Shown: piece after piece, positions 17,983 to 27,655 of the stretch | Numbering within the stretch: the first letter of the stretch is position 1 | How the letters are laid out: every line of letters begins with the position of its first letter | From: Thermoactinospora rubra | Lineage (GTDB): Bacteria; Actinomycetota; Actinomycetes; Streptosporangiales; Streptosporangiaceae | Direction of reading: 5' to 3' | Assembly: GCF_002093975.1 (NCBI RefSeq) | Contig: NZ_KZ084335.1 | Span: forward strand, 85,300 to 146,554 | DNA: 61,255 nucleotides | The notes under the pieces: model-generated | What the model was told of the DNA's origin: nothing | Databases searched by the model: none | What the model saw: only the letters and a program-made list of their open reading frames with translations | Position numbers and translations under genes: made by a program

Positions 17983-18185
17983 GCGCCGAAGCCTTCCGCA
18001 AGCTCGGCATCGATCTCCTCGGCCGACAGGGGCCTTCCGCTCCGGAAGCCGCCGACTGTGGGCTTGGGGGGTGGGGCATGCTGGTCGATGAGCTTTTCGA
18101 TCTCCTGGGCCAGGGTCAGCCCGTCGGCGGCGGCCAGGCGGTGGAGGCGATCGCGGACCGCCTTGGGCACCTTGATCGTCGTCAT
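17979..18185 (-). CDS. VapB-type ribbon-helix-helix antitoxin
   Basis: A 68-residue protein: N-terminal RHH DNA-binding segment (TTIKVPKAVRDRLHRLAAA) and a flexible C-terminus (GRPLSAEEIDAELAEGF) that would wrap the toxin. Two in-frame ATGs exist. The one at 18185 is six bases from an AGGT element, the one at 18191 abuts it, so 18185 is preferred. A TATACT -10-like box sits about 14-19 bases upstream, implying a very short leader. Cognate toxin is directly downstream. Confidence 0.8.
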   Translation of the reverse strand: MTTIKVPKAVRDRLHRLAAADGLTLAQEIEKLIDQHAPPPKPTVGGFRSGRPLSAEEIDAELAEGFGA

Positions 18186-18254
18186 GGTCATACCTGCGAG
18201 TATACCGGCGGCATCATCCGTGATTCTGTCGGTGCCCTGCGCTAGACATGGTTC

Positions 18255-18803
18255 ATGGACTGGACCGCCCAGCTGCTCGACCAGCTCGACTGGCACTGGA
18301 CCAACCACCTGCGCCCGCGCCTCGACGGCCTGACCGACGAGGAGTATTTCTGGGAGCCCGTCCCGGGCTGCTGGAACGTGCGGCGGCGCGAGGAGGCCGA
18401 CCCGGCCAAGGCCCACGGCTCGGGCGACTACGTGATCGAGTACGAATGGCCGGAGCCGGCGCCCCCGCCCGTCACCACGATCGCCTGGCGCCTGGGCCAC
18501 ATCATCGTCGGCATCTTCGGCACCCGCTCCCACCGCCACTTCGGCGCGCCCGAGACCGACTACGACAAGCAGCGCTACGCCGGCACGGCGAAGGAGGCGC
18601 TCGCCCAGCTCGACGCCGGCTACGCGCACTGGACCTCCGGCGTGCGCTCGCTGTCGGCCGACGACCTGGCCAGGCCGGTCGGCCCGGCGGAGGGAGCGTT
18701 CGCCGACCACCCCATGGCGGCGCTGGTGCTCCACATCAACCGTGAGGTCATCCACCACGGCGCCGAGATAGCCCTGCTGCGCGACCTCTACCTGCGCCGC
18801 TGA
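18255..18803 (+). CDS. DinB-family four-helix bundle protein
   Basis: A 182-residue protein with the DinB-like layout: N-terminal WTAQLLDQLDWHW, a histidine on the second helix (WRLGHIIVG, about residue 78) and the C-terminal INREVIHHGAEIALLRDLY helix. These histidines form the metal site of DinB/YfiT-like proteins, several of which are mycothiol- or bacillithiol-dependent transferases. A mycothiol role is plausible in an actinobacterium but unproven. The gene stands alone, divergent from vapBC. Confidence 0.8.
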   Translation: MDWTAQLLDQLDWHWTNHLRPRLDGLTDEEYFWEPVPGCWNVRRREEADPAKAHGSGDYVIEYEWPEPAPPPVTTIAWRLGHIIVGIFGTRSHRHFGAPETDYDKQRYAGTAKEALAQLDAGYAHWTSGVRSLSADDLARPVGPAEGAFADHPMAALVLHINREVIHHGAEIALLRDLYLRR

Positions 18804-18858
18804 CCGGTCAGCGAGGCCAGGGATCGCCGATCCGGCGGCGGGGTGTCCGCGAGACAGG

Positions 18859-19077
18859 TCACCGGCCGGGACGCTCGCGCTCTTCCAGGACCTCGAAGTC
18901 GAGGATGGACTCGGCGTTGTCCTGAAGCCAGGCCAAACCTCGCGCGCGGTCATCGGCGCTCGTCGACGCCGCGATGGCCAGAGCCCGGTTGATCGTGTCT
19001 CGCCTGGTCTTCGTGCCGAGCCGGCGCTGCGCGAGGGCCAGCATGCGCTCATCCAGGTCGACGACGATTCTCGCCAT
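18859..19077 (-). CDS. Orphan VapB-like antitoxin
   Basis: A 72-residue protein matching the mycobacterial VapB type: RIVVDLDERMLALAQRRLGTKTRRDTINRAL is the DNA-binding strand-helix-helix, followed by a tail with LAWLQDNAESILD. Downstream (18804-18858) there is no room for a toxin and upstream is the terminator of the ADH operon. So it has no partner here: either its toxin was lost or it controls a toxin elsewhere. Confidence 0.72.
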   Translation of the reverse strand: MARIVVDLDERMLALAQRRLGTKTRRDTINRALAIAASTSADDRARGLAWLQDNAESILDFEVLEERERPGR

Positions 19078-19130
19078 GGCACCCCCTCATGCATCGTCTG
19101 CCATCAGCAAACACTGCCTGACGCCAAAAA

Positions 19131-19153
19131 GGGGCCGGGGAACTCCCCGGCCC
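19131..19153 (-). terminator. Rho-independent terminator of the PPOX-ferredoxin-ADH operon
   Basis: GGGCCGGGG / CCCCGGCCC stem with an AACT loop. Read on the minus strand the stem is followed by CCTTTTTGG, a genuine U-run, 18 bases beyond the ADH stop. It is the most canonical terminator in the window. Confidence 0.85.
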
Positions 19154-19171
19154 TCTTGGCGCACGGACGTG

Positions 19172-20269
19172 TCAGTCCATGATCACGATCTGCCGCGCCA
19201 CCTCGCCGCCGCGCAGGGCGGCCACCGCCTCGTTCAGGTCGGTCAGCTTGATCCGCGCGCTGATCATCGACTCCAGGTCCAGCTGGCCGGACTTCCACAG
19301 CTTGGCGAAGTAGGGGAAGTCGTGCCGCACGTCGGCCTCGCCGTACAGGCTCGACAGCAGCTTCTTGCCCTCGAACAGCAGGCTGAAGGCGGAGATCTGC
19401 ACCATGTCGTCCATCGCACCCGCGCCCACGACGACCACGGTGCCGCCCTGCCGGGTGACCTGCCAGGCGGTCTGGATCGTCGCGGCCTTGCCGACCACCT
19501 CGAAGCCGTAGTCGAACCCGCTACCCCCGGTGAGCTCGCCGATCGCTTCCATGAGCTGGTCGGGCGTGACCGCGTGGGTCGCGCCCACCTTCTTGGCCGG
19601 CGCGTGCTTGGACTCCAGCGGGTCGACCGCGAGGATCACGCGGGCGCCGGAGATCCGCGCGCCCTGGATGACCGACAGGCCCACGCCGCCGCAGCCGATG
19701 ACCGCCACCGTGGAGCCGGGCTTGATCCGCGCCGTGTTGATCGCGGCGCCGACGCCCGTGGTGATGCCACAGCCGATCAGTGCCGCGACCTCGTAGGGGA
19801 TGTCGGGGTCGATCTTGATCGCGCCCTGCCACGGCAGGACGGTCTCCTCGGCCCACGTGCCGCACCCGGCCATGCCGAAGGCCTGCTTGTCGCCGTCGAA
19901 GCGCAGCCGCGCCGTGCTGAAGGACTCCACCACGTACTTCATGCACAGGTACGGCTGGCCGCCCAGGCACAGGTCGCACTGCTGGCAGGAGGGGCGCCAG
20001 TTGACGATGACGTGGTCGCCCGGCTGCACGGAGGTAACGTGGTCGCCCACCTCCACCACCTCGCCCGCGCCCTCGTGCCCGGGGACGAGCGGCATCGGCT
20101 GCGGCAGCACCCCGCTCATGGCCGACAGGTCGGAGTGGCAGACGCCGGTCGCCTTGATGCGCACGCGGACGTCGGTCGGTCCCAGAGGGGTCAGCGTGAC
20201 GTCGTCACGGATGTCGAGCTTGTCGTCGCCTGCGGCGTGGACGAGCGCAGCACGCATACGGGGGATCAC
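19172..20269 (-). CDS. Zinc-dependent alcohol dehydrogenase (class III / NDMA-dependent-like MDR)
   Basis: A 365-residue medium-chain dehydrogenase. Catalytic zinc ligands are in TGVCHSD and PGHEGAGEV. A complete structural-zinc lobe CQQCDLCLGGQPYLC is present, and the Rossmann loop is GCGGVGLSVIQG. It oxidises an alcohol to aldehyde. The GTG at 20269 overlaps the ferredoxin stop (GTGA); an ATG four codons later is a poorer alternative. Co-transcribed with a P450-type ferredoxin under a KstR-like box, so oxidation of a P450-generated terminal alcohol (steroid C26-OH?) is a reasonable inference. Confidence 0.87.
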   Translation of the reverse strand: MIPRMRAALVHAAGDDKLDIRDDVTLTPLGPTDVRVRIKATGVCHSDLSAMSGVLPQPMPLVPGHEGAGEVVEVGDHVTSVQPGDHVIVNWRPSCQQCDLCLGGQPYLCMKYVVESFSTARLRFDGDKQAFGMAGCGTWAEETVLPWQGAIKIDPDIPYEVAALIGCGITTGVGAAINTARIKPGSTVAVIGCGGVGLSVIQGARISGARVILAVDPLESKHAPAKKVGATHAVTPDQLMEAIGELTGGSGFDYGFEVVGKAATIQTAWQVTRQGGTVVVVGAGAMDDMVQISAFSLLFEGKKLLSSLYGEADVRHDFPYFAKLWKSGQLDLESMISARIKLTDLNEAVAALRGGEVARQIVIMD

Positions 20270-20453
20270 TCCTCCAGTGAGAGGGCGGCTTTCGGACAGG
20301 ACCGCACCGCGTGGCGGACGCGGTCGAGCATCTCGGGCGGCGGCTCGGGGAGCAGCACGTGCAGCTGGTCCTCCTCGTCCACCTCGAAGACCTCGGGCAC
20401 GAGGCCCATGCAGACGGCGTTGGCCTCACACACCAGGTAGTCCACTTTGATCT

Positions 20454-20457
<4 letters not shown>
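20266..20457 (-). CDS. fdxD: [3Fe-4S]-type ferredoxin, FdxD-like P450 partner
   Basis: A 63-residue ferredoxin with cysteines in CEANAVC (CX5C) and a C-terminal SCPKAAL. The second cysteine of the usual 4Fe set is missing, as in [3Fe-4S] ferredoxins that feed cytochromes P450. Mycobacterial FdxD (63 aa) lies in the KstR cholesterol regulon, and a KstR-like box stands upstream of this operon. The only P450 in the window (32131-33315) has the same box. Start and stop overlap its neighbours by four bases. The symbol is by analogy. Confidence 0.8.
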
Positions 20458-22616
<2,159 letters not shown>

Positions 22617-22730
22617 TGTTCCCCCGAAGACGCACGTTTGCGGCCGCTGAAGAACCTACTCACGGCACGCGCGGCCACGTGGACGGCACTCCGGGCGCGG
22701 CGCGCAAAGAAACCGCAAAGCGGCTTGCGC

Positions 22731-23771
22731 TCAGGTCCGGGCGGGGGTGCAGCCGCAGGCGTAGGGGTCGGCGGCCGGTACGGCGGGCGCCGCCGCGGCG
22801 CGGAAGATGCCCGAGGCGGGGGTCAGCTCCAGCAGCGCGTCGGCGGCGAGCACGACGGCGGCCGCGGTGTAGCCGGAGCGCTCGTGCGGGAAGTGCCTGC
22901 GGTTGGCGAACTGCCAGCCGGTCCAGTAGGAGCCGTCCTCGTGCCGCAGGTGCTGGACCTCGGCGAACAGCAGCCGGGCGCGCCCGCGGTCGCCGATGGC
23001 GTCCAGCGCCAGCACCAGCTCGCACGTCTCCGCGCCGGTGACCCACGGCTGGTCGGACACGCAGCGGACGCCCAGCCCCGGCACCACGAACGTGGTCCAC
23101 TCCCGGTTGAGCAGCTCGAACGCCTCCGGGCCGCGCACCGCGCCGCCCAGCACGGGGTAGTACCAGTCCATCGAGAAGCGGCTCTTGTCGGCGAACGCCT
23201 CGGGGTGGGCGGCCACCGCGTGCGCCAGCCGGTCGGCGGCCAGCTCCCAGTGCGGCTGGGAGTCCTCCAGGTGCTCGGCCAGCAGCACGCCGCAGCGCAG
23301 GCCCTGGTGGATGGAGGAGCAGCCGGTGAGCAGCGCGTAGTCGGCCGCCCGGCCCGCCGCGTCGCGCTCCCAGACGATCTCGCCGCGCTCGGTCTGCAGG
23401 CCGACCACGTAGTCGAGCGCCTTCTTGACCATCGGCCACATGCTCGCGGCGAAGCCGTCGTCGCCGGTGACCAGCAGCTCGTGCCAGACGCCCACGGCCA
23501 GGTAGGCGGCGTGGTTGGACTCGCCGTTGCGCTCGACCGCCCGGCCGTCCCTGACCTTCGACGGCCAGGAGCCGTCGGGGCGCTGGTGCCTGGCCAGCCA
23601 CTCGTAGCCGCGCCGTACCTCCTCGGTGAGCCCGGCCACGGACATGGCCATGAGGCACTCGATGTGGTTCCAGGCGTCCACGTGCCCCTCCGGCCACGGC
23701 ACGCCGCCGTCGGCCTGCTGGATCGCCGCGATGCTGACGGCGGTCTGGACGACCTGCTCCCGCGTGATCAC
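22731..23771 (-). CDS. Alpha/alpha-toroid protein of the prenyltransferase/squalene-cyclase-repeat superfamily
   Basis: A 346-residue protein built of helical-hairpin repeats with QW-like turns (QQADGGVPW near residue 19, HQRPDGSWPSK near 65, LRHEDGSYWTGW near 290). It lacks the DxDD motif of terpene cyclases and obvious zinc ligands of protein prenyltransferases, so it is unlikely to cyclise a terpene. A glycan-active (alpha/alpha)6-type role is possible. The GTG start overlaps the methyltransferase stop (GTGA). Third gene of a GT-methyltransferase-toroid operon, suggesting all three act on one glycan or glycolipid. Function unknown. Confidence 0.7.
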   Translation of the reverse strand: MITREQVVQTAVSIAAIQQADGGVPWPEGHVDAWNHIECLMAMSVAGLTEEVRRGYEWLARHQRPDGSWPSKVRDGRAVERNGESNHAAYLAVGVWHELLVTGDDGFAASMWPMVKKALDYVVGLQTERGEIVWERDAAGRAADYALLTGCSSIHQGLRCGVLLAEHLEDSQPHWELAADRLAHAVAAHPEAFADKSRFSMDWYYPVLGGAVRGPEAFELLNREWTTFVVPGLGVRCVSDQPWVTGAETCELVLALDAIGDRGRARLLFAEVQHLRHEDGSYWTGWQFANRRHFPHERSGYTAAAVVLAADALLELTPASGIFRAAAAPAVPAADPYACGCTPART

Positions 23772-24484
23772 GCCTTTGGCTTCCTGACGTACAGCACCAC
23801 GCTCTTGCCGATCAGCGGGTTCAGCAGCGACTCGGCGATCCTCGTCACGGCGGGGCGCTTCATGATGTCCCAGACCAGCAACTGGTGGTAGGCCTTGGCG
23901 AGCGGGTGGTCGTCGTCGTTGACGCCGACCGCGCACTTGATCCACCAGTACGGCGAGTGCAGCCCGTGGGCGTGGTGGTGCGGGCCGATCAGGAAGCCGG
24001 TGGCCTTGAGCTTGGCCCGCAGCTCGGCGAGCGTGTAGATCCTGACGTGGCCGCCGGGCGCGGTGTGGTAGGCCTCGTCCAGCGCCCAGCAGATCCGCTC
24101 GGGCAGGAAGCTCGGCACCGTCACCGCCGCCGTCGCGCCCGGCTTGAGCACCCGGTACAGCTCGCGCATCGCGGCCATGTCGTCGGGGATGTGCTCCAGG
24201 ATCTCGGCGGCGATCACCCGGTCGAAGCTGGCGTCCTCGAACGGCATCGCCAGGGCGTCGCCGTGGACGGTCTCGCCCGTGGCGCCCCGCGGCACCTCCC
24301 CGGCCTCCTCCATGGCCAGGAACATCGCCTTGACGTTGTCGAGCTCGGCCTGGTCCATGTCGAAGGCCACCACGTCGGCGCCGCGCCGCAGCACCTCGAA
24401 GGCGTGCCGCCCGCCGCCGCAGCCCAGGTCGAGCACGCGCATGCCCGGGCCGACGGACAGCAGGTCGAAGTCGACAGTCAGCAC
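23768..24484 (-). CDS. Class I SAM-dependent methyltransferase
   Basis: A 238-residue methyltransferase with motif I VLDLGCGGGRHAFEV (about 18-32), motif II VVAFDMDQ (about 38) and post-I FDRVIAAEILEHI (about 87-99). The C-terminal half has the hydrophobic insert common in sugar- or lipid-modifying members. It lies between the glycosyltransferase (13 bp upstream) and the toroid gene (4-base overlap), so its substrate is probably the product of that glycosyltransferase. No finer assignment is possible. Confidence 0.85.
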   Translation of the reverse strand: MLTVDFDLLSVGPGMRVLDLGCGGGRHAFEVLRRGADVVAFDMDQAELDNVKAMFLAMEEAGEVPRGATGETVHGDALAMPFEDASFDRVIAAEILEHIPDDMAAMRELYRVLKPGATAAVTVPSFLPERICWALDEAYHTAPGGHVRIYTLAELRAKLKATGFLIGPHHHAHGLHSPYWWIKCAVGVNDDDHPLAKAYHQLLVWDIMKRPAVTRIAESLLNPLIGKSVVLYVRKPKA

Positions 24485-24497
24485 TTACCGGTCTCCC

Positions 24498-25736
24498 TCA
24501 CTGTGCCTGCCACCGTGCGATGGCTTCCTGGTAGGCCTCGACCGTGCGCCTGGCCACCACGTGCCACGTGTAGCGCTCCATGACCCGGTCGTAGCCCGCC
24601 TTGCCGACCCTGGCGCGCTCCTCCGGCGAGTCGTGCAGCCGCCGCAGCACCGCCGCCAGCTCCTCCGCGTCGCCCGGCGTCACCTGGATCGCCGCGTCGC
24701 CGACCACCTCCGGCAGCGCGCCCGTCCGGCTCGCCACCAGCGGCGTCCCGCAGGCCATGTGCTCCACGGCCGGCAACGAGAACCCCTCGTACAGCGACGG
24801 CACCACCGAGATCTCCGAGGTGGCGATGAGCTCGCCCAGCTCCTCGTCCGAGATCCCGTGCACGAACCGCACCCGCTCGCCCAGCGACAGCTCCTGCACC
24901 AGCTTCTCGGTCGGCCCGCCCGGCGTCGGCCTGCTCACCACCGTGAGGTGCACGTCGCGTTCGGTCGCCAGCTTGGCCACCGCCCGCAGCAGCGTCGCCA
25001 CGCCCTTCATCGGCGAGTCGGCGCTCGCGACGGCCACGATGGACCCCCTGCGCCGCGGCAGCTCCGGGCGCGGGTGGAAGTAGCGCGTGTCCACCCCGAG
25101 CGGGATCAGCCGCATGTTGGCCTGCGGCACGTTGAAGTCGCGGTGGATGTCCGCCAGGGACGACTCGCTGACGGTCAGGATCGGGTTCAGCCTCGGCGCG
25201 ACCCTGGCCTGCATCTTGACGAAGCCGTACCAGCGGCGCAGGGACAGCCGCTTCCACCCCTGCGCCGCCTCCAGCTCGATGCGCCGGTCGACGCTGATCG
25301 GGTGGTGGATGGTGCCGACCACCGGGAACAGCTTCTGGATGCCGAGCAGGCCGTACCCCAGGGTCTGGTTGTCCTGGACGACGTCGAAGTCCCTGCGGCG
25401 CTTCTTCAGCTCGCGGTAGGCGCGCAGGCTGAAGGTCAGCGGCTCGGGGAACCCGGCGGTCCACATGGTGCCGACCTCGAGCAGGTCGATCCAGTCGCGG
25501 TACTCGTGCAGCTTGGGCGTGCGGAACGGGTCGTCGTCGCGGTAGAGGTCCAGGCTCGGCACCTCGTTGAGGATCACGCCCTCGTCCAGCTCCGGGTACG
25601 GCTGGCCGGAGAACACCTCGACGTGGTGCCCGAGGGCGACCAACTCCCGGCTGAGGTGGCGCAGGTACACCCCCTGTCCGCCGCACGTCGGCTTGCTGCG
25701 GTAGGACAGCAGCGCGATCCGTAGCGTCGTCTTCAC
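24498..25736 (-). CDS. GT4-family glycosyltransferase
   Basis: A 412-residue GT-B enzyme. The N-terminal acceptor domain begins IALLSYRSKPTCGGQGVYL with the glycine-rich loop. The C-terminal donor domain has the family signature EISVVPSLYEGFSLPAVEHM (E-x7-E type, about residues 305-325) and ACGTPLVASRTGALPEVV. It should transfer a nucleotide-activated sugar with retention. GTG 25736 is the start that leaves the conserved beta-strand at the N-terminus; longer readings add a low-complexity tail. First gene of the operon, divergent from the GDP-mannose 4,6-dehydratase, which may feed the donor pool. Confidence 0.87.
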   Translation of the reverse strand: MKTTLRIALLSYRSKPTCGGQGVYLRHLSRELVALGHHVEVFSGQPYPELDEGVILNEVPSLDLYRDDDPFRTPKLHEYRDWIDLLEVGTMWTAGFPEPLTFSLRAYRELKKRRRDFDVVQDNQTLGYGLLGIQKLFPVVGTIHHPISVDRRIELEAAQGWKRLSLRRWYGFVKMQARVAPRLNPILTVSESSLADIHRDFNVPQANMRLIPLGVDTRYFHPRPELPRRRGSIVAVASADSPMKGVATLLRAVAKLATERDVHLTVVSRPTPGGPTEKLVQELSLGERVRFVHGISDEELGELIATSEISVVPSLYEGFSLPAVEHMACGTPLVASRTGALPEVVGDAAIQVTPGDAEELAAVLRRLHDSPEERARVGKAGYDRVMERYTWHVVARRTVEAYQEAIARWQAQ

Positions 25737-25868
25737 TGACCGCTCACCGCTCCTCGTTCGCCCCGCGGACCCGCTGGTGGATGGCGGGGATCCCGCGGTG
25801 ACCACGTCGGCGCACGGACCCCCCTTTCTCGCCGGCGATCCCCCTGAGACCGGTGTGTACCGTGGGAG

Positions 25869-25906
25869 ATGACCTTAGCCGCAAAGGCTACCATTCGGTA
25901 GGTCAT
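25869..25906. promoter_or_regulatory. Nested inverted repeats in the glycosyltransferase promoter
   Basis: ATGACCT at 25869-25875 is complementary to AGGTCAT at 25900-25906, and inside lies CTACC-ATTC-GGTAG (25888-25901). About 130-170 bases upstream of the glycosyltransferase start, a plausible operator pair. Confidence 0.4.
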
Positions 25907-25976
25907 GTGGAATTGTTCCTACATGCTTGAACAGCCCATGCGAACTGCGACGTCGCCTTGACCGAGCGTTATTCTG

Positions 25977-25990
25977 TGGAACACGTTCTA
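25977..25990. promoter_or_regulatory. KstR-like operator TGGAACACGTTCTA upstream of the GDP-mannose dehydratase
   Basis: Fits tnnAACnnGTTnnA at every fixed position and is close to the ideal palindrome. It lies 80 bases upstream of the TTG start. Such a site at a sugar-nucleotide gene is unexpected. Confidence 0.6.
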
Positions 25991-26070
25991 TCTGGCCTGG
26001 TGCCGACCCTGGCCCGTGCCGGTACATTCCCGTCCCAACGGATGCGGAAGTGAGCAGTTGGAGGACCCCG

Positions 26071-27093
26071 TTGGCGAGGCGCGCTCTGATCACCGGCATC
26101 ACCGGCCAGGACGGCTCCTATCTGGCCGAGCATCTGCTGAGCCAGGGGTACGAGGTCTGGGGGCTCGCCCGCGGCCAGGCCAACCCGCGCGTCTCGCGCA
26201 TGCGCAAGCTCCTGGCCGACGTCCGCATCGTCCGCGGCGACCTGCTCGATCAGGGCTCGCTGATCTCCGCGGTCGAGCGTGTCCAGCCCGACGAGGTCTA
26301 CAACCTCGGCGCGATCTCCTTCGTCCCCATGTCGTGGGAGCAGGCCGAGCTGACCGCCGAGGTCACCGGCATGGGCGTGCTGCGCATGCTGGAGGCGATC
26401 CGGGTCTGCTCCGGCATCTCCCGCGGCTCCTCGCCGACCGGGCAGATCCGCTTCTACCAGGCCTCCTCGTCGGAGATGTTCGGCCAGGTCAGCGAGACCC
26501 CGCAGAACGAGCGCACGTCCTTCCACCCGCGCTCGCCGTACGGCGTGGCCAAGGCCTACGGGCACTTCCTGACGCAGAACTACCGCGAGTCCTACGGGAT
26601 GTTCGCGGTCTCGGGCATCCTGTTCAACCACGAGTCGCCGCGCCGCGGCGCGGAGTTCGTCACGCGCAAGGTGTCGCTCGGCGTCGCGCGCATCAAGCTC
26701 GGGCTCGCCTCGGAGCTGCGCCTGGGCAACCTCGAGGCGCGCCGCGACTGGGGCTTCGCCGGCGACTACGTCAGGGCCATGCATCTGATGCTTCAGGCGC
26801 CTACGCCGGAGGACTACGTCATCGGCACGGGGCACATGAAGTCGGTCCGGGAGCTGGTGGAGGCCGCCTTCTCGGCGGCGGGGCTCGACTGGGAGCGGTA
26901 CGTCGTCACGGACCCGGCGCTGCACCGGCCCGCCGAGGTCGACCTGCTGTGCGCGGACCCGAAGAAGGCGCGCACCCAGCTCGGCTGGGAGCCCACGGTG
27001 TCGTTCGACGAGCTGGTGGCGATGATGGTCGAGTCGGACATCCGGTTGCTGTCCGACGGCGGCGACCCCGACCAGGACTCCTCCTGGCCCTGA
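26071..27093 (+). CDS. gmd: GDP-mannose 4,6-dehydratase
   Basis: A 340-residue extended SDR. Cofactor loop ITGITGQDGSYLAEHLL (residues 6-22), the catalytic SSEMFG (about 133-138) and Tyr-x3-Lys in SPYGVAKAYG (about 155). The FNHESPRRGAEFVTRK loop (about 189-204) is specific to GMD. It makes GDP-4-keto-6-deoxy-mannose, precursor of fucose, rhamnose or talose sugars. GGAGG at 26060-26064 with a six-base spacer points to TTG 26071 as the start; GTG 26050 is less well placed. No reductase for the 4-keto product is adjacent. The 3' end runs into the 17-bp tandem repeats. Confidence 0.9.
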   Translation: MARRALITGITGQDGSYLAEHLLSQGYEVWGLARGQANPRVSRMRKLLADVRIVRGDLLDQGSLISAVERVQPDEVYNLGAISFVPMSWEQAELTAEVTGMGVLRMLEAIRVCSGISRGSSPTGQIRFYQASSSEMFGQVSETPQNERTSFHPRSPYGVAKAYGHFLTQNYRESYGMFAVSGILFNHESPRRGAEFVTRKVSLGVARIKLGLASELRLGNLEARRDWGFAGDYVRAMHLMLQAPTPEDYVIGTGHMKSVRELVEAAFSAAGLDWERYVVTDPALHRPAEVDLLCADPKKARTQLGWEPTVSFDELVAMMVESDIRLLSDGGDPDQDSSWP

Positions 27094-27184
27094 CGCCTTC
27101 CTGGCTTGACGTTCTCTCCCTGGCTTGACGTTCTCCCTGGCCTGGTGTCCTTCCTGGCCTGATGTTCTTCCTGGCCTGACGTCC
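27081..27184. repeat. Six tandem copies of a 17-bp unit overlapping the end of gmd
   Basis: Copies at 27081, 27098, 27117, 27134, 27151 and 27168 follow the consensus TTCCTGGCCTGACGTCC, with a two-base insertion after copy 2. Copies 5 and 6 are closest. The first copy supplies the last codons of gmd. Not coding elsewhere. Confidence 0.85.
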
Positions 27185-27398
27185 GCCCCCCGCGCCCCCG
27201 CGCCCACCGCGCCCGCGAGGTTTCCCGGGCGCCACGACCGTCACGGGCTGAGCCAGCGTCTCGCCGCGTCCGCGGGCGGGCAGACCTCTCTGGGTGTTTT
27301 CTTCGCCACGCTCGCGCGACGCATGGGGTGGGAAACCCAGGACGGAGATGATCACACCCTGGGTGTCACGAGCGGCGCCCCGGCGGGCAGGGCGGTGA

Positions 27399-27436
27399 GC
27401 GGAGTGCTCCGGCAAGAGTCGGCCGGAGCACTCCGC
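27399..27436. terminator. Perfect 15-bp stem-loop
   Basis: GCGGAGTGCTCCGGC (27399-27413) pairs without mismatch with 27422-27436 across an 8-base loop. Placed between convergent gmd and the DUF559 gene it is probably a bidirectional terminator. No U-run. Confidence 0.6.
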
Positions 27437-27457
27437 CCCTCCATAGAGGGTCACGAA

Positions 27458-27576
27458 GCACCCGCCACCCCATGAAGGACTGCCGGGCGCTTCGCCATCC
27501 CATGGACCGCCATGGAGCGCCTTGCTATCCCCTGAAGAGCCACGAAGCGCCCCGTCCTTCGGGAGGGCAACAAAAC
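27458..27576. repeat. Four degenerate 29-30 bp tandem units
   Basis: Units start at 27458, 27487, 27517 and 27547, each opening with GCGCC/GCACC and most containing a CCAYCCCATG/TATCCCCTG core near the middle. They are diverged by many substitutions. No protein-coding constraint is visible. Confidence 0.55.
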
Positions 27577-27655
27577 TCCCTCCACGGAGGGTCCACGGAA
27601 TACCTCCGACACCCCACGAGGTGCCGAGCCATGGAGCGGGGCCCGGTGGCCGAGC

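Larger units (their letters stand above)
25737..26070. other. Divergent intergenic region between the glycosyltransferase and GDP-mannose dehydratase genes
   Basis: No gene is visible in these 334 bases. Bases 25870-25990 are clearly less GC-rich than the flanks and contain three symmetry elements: ATGACCT/AGGTCAT (25869-25906), CTACC/GGTAG (25888-25901) and the KstR-like box (25977-25990). GGAGG for the dehydratase is at 26060-26064. Confidence 0.7.
27094..27655. other. 562-bp gene-free region with repeats and a strong hairpin
   Basis: No convincing gene. It holds the 17-bp minisatellite, a 15-bp-stem hairpin (27399-27436) and four degenerate 30-bp units (27458-27576). Short reading frames here have no family features and encode only the repeats. 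Confidence 0.75.

Noticed and set aside
22731..23771. Annotating the toroid protein as a terpene cyclase or protein prenyltransferase
   Set aside because: No DxDD motif and no clear zinc-ligand set. Only the repeat architecture is shared.
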